DNA from: Cyanobacteria bacterium OH_CDB_20
GTDB lineage: Bacteria > Cyanobacteriota > Vampirovibrionia > Gastranaerophilales > Gastranaerophilaceae
Length of the DNA: 64,000 nucleotides
Assembly (NCBI GenBank): GCA_023415935.1
Contig: JAEZIX010000096.1
Coordinates: 12,708-76,707 of the forward strand
Direction: 5' to 3'
The translations under genes were made by a program, and so were the position numbers. Positions 58,901 to 64,000 of the stretch are shown piece after piece. Numbering within the stretch: position 1 is the stretch's first letter; each line of letters opens with the position of its first letter. The notes under the pieces were generated by a model. It was not told where the DNA came from, made no database searches, and was given only the letters and a program-made list of their open reading frames with translations.

Positions 58901-60946
58901 ACCAAAAACAGTTAAAGTTCCGCTTGCTAAAGGTGTTGATACTATATTTTTACTAGATGTTGAAACATAATCATCACCTACAAGTGAAAATGAACGGTTA
59001 CCTGTATCTGCCAACGCAGCTTTTAATCCATCTGCAGATGCTGTTTGAGTATAATCAAAACTGCCTGCTGCCGCTCCACTAAAATCGTATTTATAACCAT
59101 TAGTGTAACCAATAGAAGAAAACCCCGTCATATTTTGTGTTGTATCAGTGGTGATTATTATATTCTCACTGGATGCGTAAGAGTAAGCAAAAATACGGAA
59201 TAAAAATTTTGGTGTTCCAGAGACAGTCCATGCTGAATTTATCACGCTCGATGAATTGTCAGATAAGTTTGCATCCAGCCAAATAGATGGGGTGTCGTTT
59301 ATTATAAAATTATCTGCTTCTACAGTAATGCCCTGGCGATTTGCTAAGTTCAAAATTGAAGTACCTGATAGTGTTAAATCTCCTATCGAATTACCAGGAC
59401 TACCTATTGAACCTGATGTCCCAACTTGAAACATTCCTCCATTCAGGGTTAAATTTCCATTCCCCGACAAAGCACTGTTTAAAATAACTCTTCCTGTTGT
59501 TGGTGCATTATCACTTGCTGTTTCAGTATTAAATAAATCTAATGTGTAAGGTGAGTTTACATTAATCGAACCAGATGAAGTAACTCCGCCGCCGAAAGTA
59601 ATATCACCTACTCCAGAGTTTAAATACAAAATACCTTCATTATAAATATCATTTCCTTCGGTTGCTGAGTTGTTGCTAAAGGTTATACCTGAAGTATTGG
59701 CAACTAAATATGTGTTTCCTGAAGAATTGATTGCACCGCCGTTACCAGAAGATAAGTTTGTGTTGTTGTCAAAGAGAACTTTCCTATTATTTGCAACAAC
59801 ATATAGGTTTCCATCAGAATTACAAATTGCACTACCAGTATTGTTTGTAAAGTTGGAATCGTAGATTTTTGTTTCATTTTGGCTAAATATTGCACCACCT
59901 TCATCTGCATTGTTAGCGTCAAATATCGAGTTAGAAATTCTTAGATCATCAGACTCTGAGAAAATTGCACCGCCCATACTACTTGCAGAATTGTTTTTAA
60001 ATGTGGAATTTTTTATTGACAATGCTGTATCATTTTCTGCATATATAGCACCACCAAGTTCGGCTGTATTTGCGTCAGAAACAGAATTAGAGCCGAATGT
60101 CGAATTTAAAACATCAACAGCAGGAGTATTTTCCTGGTCTACATATATAGCGCCGCCTTTTTGGTCCGCAGAATTTTTAACAAAGCTAGAGTCTGATATT
60201 TGAGAATCGTTAGCTACATAAATTGCACCGGCATAACTGCTGCCAACTTCAGTAGCAGAGTTTGAAGTAAATGTAGAATTATCGACTACTAGTGAACCTC
60301 CAATCGAATAAATCGCGCCACCTTGTTGCATTGCTTGATTAGAAGTGAATGTCGAGTCTTTTATGTCTAGAGAGGATCCACCACTAAATATAGCACCACC
60401 AGCTCCTTCAGATATATTGTTAGAAAAAGAAGAATTATAAATTTTGGCATCAGAGAAATAGTTCATAATAGCGCCACCAAATGTATTTTCATCATCAATA
60501 TAAATAGTATTTAAATTATTACTAAAAGCAGAATCCCTTACAACTAAATACCCCTGATTAAATATTGCACCACCCATGTGAGCATCAGGCATCATTGTTT
60601 GAGCGGTATCTTTAAAGTTTTTTAATGTGAGATTGTTTATTAAAAGAGAACTATCCTCTCCTATTACCATCCCTTTATATTGACTGCCATCTATCGAATG
60701 TCCATTACCTTTAATATCTATGTTGTACCCAGCTATAGAGGAAGTATCAGTTGACATACTAAAATTAGAATTAATATTTAGCTGTTTGTTGGGATATGTT
60801 GTATCTTGTAACACCGTATTGTAAAAAACACCCGTTGAAACGGATGAGTTTGCTGGAGGTGACATACCCGCACTTGAAGGTAAATTAATCACCAATGAAC
60901 CCAAAACACCAATCGCAAAAGTTTGCAAAATCTTTTTCATAACCAC
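55982..60946 (-). CDS. Pmp-like autotransporter adhesin
   Basis: Protein of 1,654 aa. A signal peptide covers residues about 1-27. Residues about 35-1150 contain roughly twenty copies of the GGAI-[F/Y/I] motif, each followed by a strand with S/T-x-F-x-x-N-x-A (for example SSFSNNISEGAGGAIFS), in two blocks split by a repeat-free spacer near 440-720. This is the pattern of chlamydial polymorphic membrane proteins and forms a right-handed beta-helix passenger. Residues about 1370-1654 form an autotransporter barrel with aromatic strands ending near FGFRYALG. It should display the passenger on the cell surface. GTG is preferred (GGGAG seven bases before). It is isolated and long for the region. 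Confidence 0.85.
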   Translation of the reverse strand: MVMKKILQTFAIGVLGSLVINLPSSAGMSPPANSSVSTGVFYNTVLQDTTYPNKQLNINSNFSMSTDTSSIAGYNIDIKGNGHSIDGSQYKGMVIGEDSSLLINNLTLKNFKDTAQTMMPDAHMGGAIFNQGYLVVRDSAFSNNLNTIYIDDENTFGGAIMNYFSDAKIYNSSFSNNISEGAGGAIFSGGSSLDIKDSTFTSNQAMQQGGAIYSIGGSLVVDNSTFTSNSATEVGSSYAGAIYVANDSQISDSSFVKNSADQKGGAIYVDQENTPAVDVLNSTFGSNSVSDANTAELGGAIYAENDTALSIKNSTFKNNSASSMGGAIFSESDDLRISNSIFDANNADEGGAIFSQNETKIYDSNFTNNTGSAICNSDGNLYVVANNRKVLFDNNTNLSSGNGGAINSSGNTYLVANTSGITFSNNSATEGNDIYNEGILYLNSGVGDITFGGGVTSSGSINVNSPYTLDLFNTETASDNAPTTGRVILNSALSGNGNLTLNGGMFQVGTSGSIGSPGNSIGDLTLSGTSILNLANRQGITVEADNFIINDTPSIWLDANLSDNSSSVINSAWTVSGTPKFLFRIFAYSYASSENIIITTDTTQNMTGFSSIGYTNGYKYDFSGAAAGSFDYTQTASADGLKAALADTGNRSFSLVGDDYVSTSSKNIVSTPLASGTLTVFGTGKNGLAISGGDDTVDGDNYHLFSVNSGAILNIVDAVIKNSYTSFDPGAIYSEGTLNIYDSLLSNNINTIAEGGAIYNKGNAYVNGTTFSYNKSSDDITPYGGAIFTKNGTFTVYNSDFDHNDAAVGGAITNFYGTLIVSNSRFTDNSATLNTTNSRGGAICNANSGTAKIYGSTFTSNIATVSGGAIGNGEGGLLTVYNSNFITNSAGVGGAIVNYVKYTAGTTASIYNSLFDQNEATTGNGGAIYNNGSYKGTAALTIVDSTFTGNKANASNACGGAIFNEVGALTVLNSTFKSNTATTNLGGAIATGTGSRVSIEDSTFGGDLLADGNKALYGGALHSDGTSMKVNNSVFKNNSATNSGGAICNQIELTLQNSKFLNNSATNYGGAIYNAGGTLNIIASNDNTIFLGNTAGASSTPNDIYLEVGSTLNLNSSHGNIIYIGGGIKTTDSGNAININPTGILQYDGVTNAPTVGEVILNGAISGATAAVNPKVNLYNGILTLNNDSNLNGSDLSLNGGLLNLVNNNAGVMNLNSIEVKNNTSIAIDADLANAVSDKITAKTASTITDKKLIVSSINLLSDAKTESTKTQLIDSSIADNVSVRLDATKAYTPIYQYDITYDGAGNLNFAGGPSGGGNSNFNPAVVATPVAAQSGAFVNQVNSYSQAFQNMDYTMLMPRAQRMAIKNANKYALLEGGADKTKLQGLVYEEKYAGAWFQPYASIEKVNFSNGPKVNNTSYGSLFGGDSKYIELKRGWEAVYSGYAGYNGSTQSYAGNRIYQNGGQLGAGATFYKGNSFTGLTLNVGASTGEASTMYGRDNFNMLSSGLAAKTGYNFEFNEGKFIVQPSYMMSYTFVNTFDYTNAAGVKISSDPINAIQIAPGVKFIANTKSGWQPYFGVEMLWNIMDKAKYYANDVSLPEISVKPYVQYGIGVQKRIGDRLTGFAQSMVRNGGRTGVSLSFGFRYALGKDSTKL

Positions 60947-61206
60947 TTATTGTCTCCCAAATAAAACCGCTATTATCATTGTGTCCATTATACTATAAAA
61001 CCGTTAAAAAGCTACAAAACATATACGTATTGACTTACAATGAGTCATACCTGATAATCAGCCAATTTAATACCTAAAGAACCTAATCAAGCTCCCAGAA
61101 GTTAAAGTTTAAAGCTATTCCAGACAAAAAATTTAAATTATTAACCATATTTTACAATTTATGATATTTTTAACATTTTATTTTTTTGAGGTGTTTTGCT
61201 TGATAT

Positions 61207-62658
61207 ATGGCAATACAATTAATCAATCCATATAACCACTTTAGCAGTATAAATACTCAAAAGCCTAAAAGTTCACCTTTAAAACTCAAGACATTAGCTT
61301 TTGATACTGTCTCATTTGGTGCAGTTAAAAAAAATGAGCTCGAAGGTTTTGATTTGTATTGTGCAAATATGTTTAAAGCCCCTTTAGAAAAATTCAAATC
61401 TCCTAATGAGATGAAAGAATGGGCTTCTACTGAACTTGGAAAGTTATTTAATCAAAACTTTTTGGGCCGAGATAAAAAAACTTTATATAACAGAGAAGAA
61501 ATTTTGCACGGCTGGAAGAAAGCCTTGTCAACAGGTAAATACAATCAAAACCCTTCATTATCTTTAATTATCTATTCGTCAATTACTAAAGATTTAAAAG
61601 CAAAATCTGACAACCTACCTTACATATTTAACTCCGACGTTCTTGATATAACGGTAGAAGAGTTTGGAAATAAAATAAAAAACGAACCAAAATTATTATT
61701 TGATTTTGCCAAAGTATATAACGATAACCTGCGTAAATATTACAATTTGCCAAAACAAGGATGGACCAAATTTCCTTCATTAGAACACGATAGTGATAAT
61801 TTCATATTCAATTTAGACAAATTGAAAGTATTTAGTGCTAGAACCTGGTGTACTAAAAATGAAAAAACTGAAAAATACCTAATGGGAGGCGATATATATA
61901 TTTATACCGATAAATACAAACCTCAAATTTGCATAAGGATGGAAGGCGATTCTGTAGCTGAAATACAGGGAAGAAAAAATGATTCAAAAATTCCACCTAA
62001 ATACATTCCTCAAGTTGAAGACATAATAAAAAGAGAAAATATCAAAGGTGGAGATTCTCACATAAATAAAGCAAAAGCAGTGTTTTTAGAACAACAACAA
62101 TACAAAAAAGACATTCAGCATTTGATTGAATCAAAAGATTATAACTCGATTTTGAATTATTTCGGCATCAAAACAACTCAGTTATCAAGTGGCGGAATAG
62201 AGATTTCAGAATATCATCAACCATCTAAAACCGTTAGTTTTAGCGATCTAGAAATTGATGAAAAGGAAATGATGAGTAATGTAGAAAAAATTTCCGGCAA
62301 GGCAATTTTTACTAATTCATCATTAGAAACACTTGAAAATATTACCGAAATTGGCGGGCTTGCTAATTTTAGTGGAATTAGTAGTCTTGGCAAATTGAAG
62401 TCTATAAAAGGCGGAGCAGTATTTTCTAATTCAAAAATCACAAGTCTTGAGGGGTTAAAATATATTGGAGGAACAGCTGATTTTTCAAATTCGAATGTAA
62501 TTGATTTATCAGAGTTGGAAATCATTGGTGGTGATGCATTCTTTGAACATTCGAAAATAGAAAATTTTGGAAATTTAAAAGAAATTAAAGGAAATGCATT
62601 TGTTAGAAATTCAATAAAACTTCCTAAAAATATTCGTATTGGCGGAGAAATCAAATAA
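61207..62658 (+). CDS. FG-motif protein with WCTK domain and HQPSK-solenoid
   Basis: Protein of 483 aa of unknown function. V-S-F-G-A lies at residues 35-39. A helical region spans 45-210. Around residues 215-270 the sequence ARTWCTKN, YLMGGDIYIYTDKYKPQICIR and VAEIQGRKND recalls the WCT-type domain found in some phage and mobile-element proteins. Residues about 310-350 hold the block GIEISEYHQPSK and VSFSDLEIDEKEM, and the rest is a solenoid of about six repeats (TEIGGLANFSGISSLGKLKSI, K-G-G-A-V-F-S-N-S type). Both last parts are homologous to the protein at 7479-8447. ATG at 61207; an upstream in-frame TGA at 61201 fixes the start. Confidence 0.78.
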   Translation: MAIQLINPYNHFSSINTQKPKSSPLKLKTLAFDTVSFGAVKKNELEGFDLYCANMFKAPLEKFKSPNEMKEWASTELGKLFNQNFLGRDKKTLYNREEILHGWKKALSTGKYNQNPSLSLIIYSSITKDLKAKSDNLPYIFNSDVLDITVEEFGNKIKNEPKLLFDFAKVYNDNLRKYYNLPKQGWTKFPSLEHDSDNFIFNLDKLKVFSARTWCTKNEKTEKYLMGGDIYIYTDKYKPQICIRMEGDSVAEIQGRKNDSKIPPKYIPQVEDIIKRENIKGGDSHINKAKAVFLEQQQYKKDIQHLIESKDYNSILNYFGIKTTQLSSGGIEISEYHQPSKTVSFSDLEIDEKEMMSNVEKISGKAIFTNSSLETLENITEIGGLANFSGISSLGKLKSIKGGAVFSNSKITSLEGLKYIGGTADFSNSNVIDLSELEIIGGDAFFEHSKIENFGNLKEIKGNAFVRNSIKLPKNIRIGGEIK

Positions 62659-62664
62659 AACAGT

Positions 62665-62681
62665 GTTTTTGAACCAAAAAC
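62665..62681. repeat. Short hairpin after the FG-solenoid gene
   Basis: Arms GTTTTTG and CAAAAAC flank AAC six bases after the stop codon. No T-run follows on the plus strand. It may be a weak terminator or stabiliser. Confidence 0.35.
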
Positions 62682-62685
62682 TTAC

Positions 62686-62714
62686 TTGACTTTGTCTGTA
62701 TAAAATAATATTTT
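62686..62714 (+). promoter_or_regulatory. Promoter of the small membrane-protein gene
   Basis: TTGACT (62686-62691), a 17-base spacer and TATTTT (62709-62714) predict a start near 62721 and a 22-base leader. Confidence 0.55.
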
Positions 62715-62742
62715 AAAATAAGGTAAATTGTGGAGTAAGAAT

Positions 62743-63126
62743 ATGGGATTTTTGGAATTCTGTGATGCTATGCATAAAGAATCAGACGAGCTGGCTAAAA
62801 GAAAATCAGTAGCAGGCTTTTATAATTTTATTTGCTTCATATTGGCTATGATTACTGTGCCTGTTGTTATTCATTTATTGGCATCTCCATTTTTTCCTGC
62901 GGTAAAATCTCTTACAGAACAAATTCCTCCATTATGGATTTCACTAAATATTTTGTATTACATAATCTTATTTTTCGTAGGTTTTATAACTTATTATTTT
63001 ATTTATCCTATATATTATTTTATATTATATAGAATAATTGCTCCAGTATTAGCTATAGGAGTTGTTGTCGCGATTATCGGGGCTATTGTTTGGTTTTTAA
63101 AAATGTATTTTACCAACGGTGGCTAA
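62743..63126 (+). CDS. Small membrane protein
   Basis: Protein of 127 aa starting at the ATG at 62743 (GGAG seven bases upstream; an in-frame TTG at 62728 is rejected). Three to four hydrophobic segments cover residues about 25-47, 65-90 and 90-120, the second rich in Tyr and Ile (FITYYFIYPIYYFILY). A short acidic cytosolic N-terminus reads FCDAMHKESDELAKRKS. No family recognised. It has its own promoter. Confidence 0.68.
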   Translation: MGFLEFCDAMHKESDELAKRKSVAGFYNFICFILAMITVPVVIHLLASPFFPAVKSLTEQIPPLWISLNILYYIILFFVGFITYYFIYPIYYFILYRIIAPVLAIGVVVAIIGAIVWFLKMYFTNGG

Positions 63127-63194
63127 ACTATCAAAATTTTTTACAATTAATTGTGTCGAAATGTATAGTTTTGTTTTAATTATTAATATGTTTG

Positions 63195-63203
63195 TGTTAT
63201 GAT
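63195..63203 (+). promoter_or_regulatory. Extended -10 promoter of the DEAD-box helicase gene
   Basis: TGTTATGAT, a TGn-extended -10, predicts a start near 63210. The resulting 70-base leader contains a TGCTCT...AGAGCA hairpin (about 63235-63264) before the ATG, which may affect translation. Confidence 0.5.
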
Positions 63204-63279
63204 ATAGAAAAACAACCTTTAATGTATTTTTATTGCTCTCGTACATTTAAGTATTACAAGAGCATTGATAAGGAAAATT

Positions 63280-64000
63280 ATGATTACATTAGAGGAAAGA
63301 ACAGAAATCGAACAGGAGAATATAAAGTCTTTTGTTCAGCATTTTGACGGGCTTGATTTATCAAGTGAATTGTCAAAAGCAATTGAAGATATGGGGTTCA
63401 AAATACCTTCAGAAATTCAACAAGCAGCCATCCCACAAATCTTTAAAGGTGAAGATATTATTGCAATGGCTCCAACAGGAAGCGGAAAAACAGCAACTTT
63501 TGCAATACCTGTTATCGAAAAAATAAACAGAAACTCAAGAAACATTGAAGCGCTTATCCTTTGTCCAACAAGGGAACTAGCTATCCAATGTCACAAAGAA
63601 TTTGAAAAAATGACAAAATATATGGATTCTATTTCGGTTGTTTCAATTTATGGCGGACAAAATATTGAAAAACAGTTAAATGCTTTGACTAAAAACCCAC
63701 AAATAGTTGTTGCAACTCCCGGAAGACTTATGGACCATTTAAGACGCAATTCGCTTAATTTGAGTAATGTTAAAACTGTTGTTCTTGATGAAGCAGATGA
63801 AATGCTTGATATGGGCTTCAGAGAAGACATTTACACAATTCTTGAAGATGTTTCTACAGATAGACAAACTATTTTATTCTCAGCAACAATGGCAAAAGAC
63901 ATATTAGAATTGACAAAAAAAATCCAAAGATTGCCTAATATTATTGATGTTACAGACAATCTTTCATCAATTCCTGACATTGCCCAAACCTACTTTGAAG
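63280..64000 (+). CDS. DEAD-box RNA helicase, 3' end outside window
   Basis: ATP-dependent RNA helicase; 240 codons are visible and the frame is open to the edge. Q motif: FKIPSEIQQAAIP. Motif I: MAPTGSGKTATFA. Motif Ia: LILCPTRELAIQ. Motif Ib: GGQNIEKQ and ATPGRLMDHL. Motif II: VVLDEADEMLDMGF. Motif III: LFSATM. These are the order and spacing of DEAD-box helicases such as CsdA/DeaD/RhlE. AAGGAAAAT precedes the ATG. Which subgroup it belongs to depends on the C-terminus beyond the window. Confidence 0.92.
   Translation, partial: MITLEERTEIEQENIKSFVQHFDGLDLSSELSKAIEDMGFKIPSEIQQAAIPQIFKGEDIIAMAPTGSGKTATFAIPVIEKINRNSRNIEALILCPTRELAIQCHKEFEKMTKYMDSISVVSIYGGQNIEKQLNALTKNPQIVVATPGRLMDHLRRNSLNLSNVKTVVLDEADEMLDMGFREDIYTILEDVSTDRQTILFSATMAKDILELTKKIQRLPNIIDVTDNLSSIPDIAQTYFE

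Noticed and set aside
56000..60900. Repeats in the autotransporter gene as a possible CRISPR array
   Set aside because: The units are irregular, in frame and encode GGAI/FxxN protein motifs; no conserved DNA direct repeat with unique spacers is present and no cas gene is nearby.
60947..61206. Possible gene between the autotransporter and the FG-solenoid gene
   Set aside because: The 260-base gap is AT-rich with no start-to-stop frame of credible length; it probably holds two divergent promoters.
62217..62654. 145-aa ORF opposite the solenoid repeats at 62217-62654
   Set aside because: Antisense shadow; its repetitive look comes from the solenoid coding repeats.

Overview
The window looks like a chromosomal segment of a low-GC, double-membrane bacterium, most probably a non-photosynthetic cyanobacterial relative (class Vampirovibrionia/Melainabacteria, order Gastranaerophilales). 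This is an inference. It rests on the AT-rich sequence, the Gram-negative envelope genes (kdsA for Kdo, a BcsC-like outer-membrane porin, a WaaE-like glycosyltransferase, a Pmp-like autotransporter), a DUF3326 protein known mainly from cyanobacteria and plastids, flagellar-type genes, and many unknown proteins that carry an N-terminal hydrophobic-x-F-G-[A/S] motif. No phylogenetic placement could be computed.

Layout. 1-5754 (minus): an exopolysaccharide operon, BcsC-like TPR porin, GH8 glycanase, then a BcsA-like cellulose synthase cut by the left edge. 5884-10139: surface and accessory genes (two glycosyltransferases, two FG-motif proteins, a 74-aa FG-motif ORF). 10239-13258 (minus): endonuclease III, a 58-aa ferredoxin, phosphopentomutase, a structured untranslated region that ends in an intrinsic terminator (candidate ncRNA), and ribosomal protein L28. 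13516-22163 (plus): dgt-dnaG-rpoD, then pyrH-frr-cdsA-rnc-rpe-nagA, tightly packed. 22169-24842 (minus): a MerR-like coiled-coil protein and a flagellar trio (FlgG-like, FliK-like, FliJ). 25030-29820 (plus): pxpA, yvcK, panB, panC and a membrane protein. 29817-31962: glycine-zipper protein, dut, secG, DUF167. 32103-37005: relA/spoT, a tandem pair of exported paralogues, kdsA. 37068-41300 (minus): dapB, two FG-motif proteins, asd, dapA. 41401-50012 (plus): ileS, a Lys/Glu-tailed protein, a divergent phosphohexomutase, a PC4-like ssDNA-binding protein, priA. 50014-54561 (minus): pilin-like protein, DUF3326, an MBL-fold hydrolase and two tandem radical-SAM proteins. 54710-63126 is the most accessory-looking part: tRNA-Pro, an M15 peptidase, a 1,654-aa Pmp-like autotransporter, a 483-aa FG-motif solenoid protein and a small membrane protein. 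From 63280 a DEAD-box RNA helicase runs off the right edge.

How it fits together. Most genes are housekeeping: replication and transcription (dnaG, rpoD, priA, dgt, dut), translation (rpmB, frr, ileS), diaminopimelate/lysine and pantothenate synthesis, stringent response and envelope assembly. The unexplained layer is a set of proteins that may be surface-associated or exported. Six of them share a short N-terminal F-G signature without a classical signal peptide, and two of those share a previously unnamed-to-me HQPSK-plus-solenoid module. That group is the best candidate in the window for an undescribed system.
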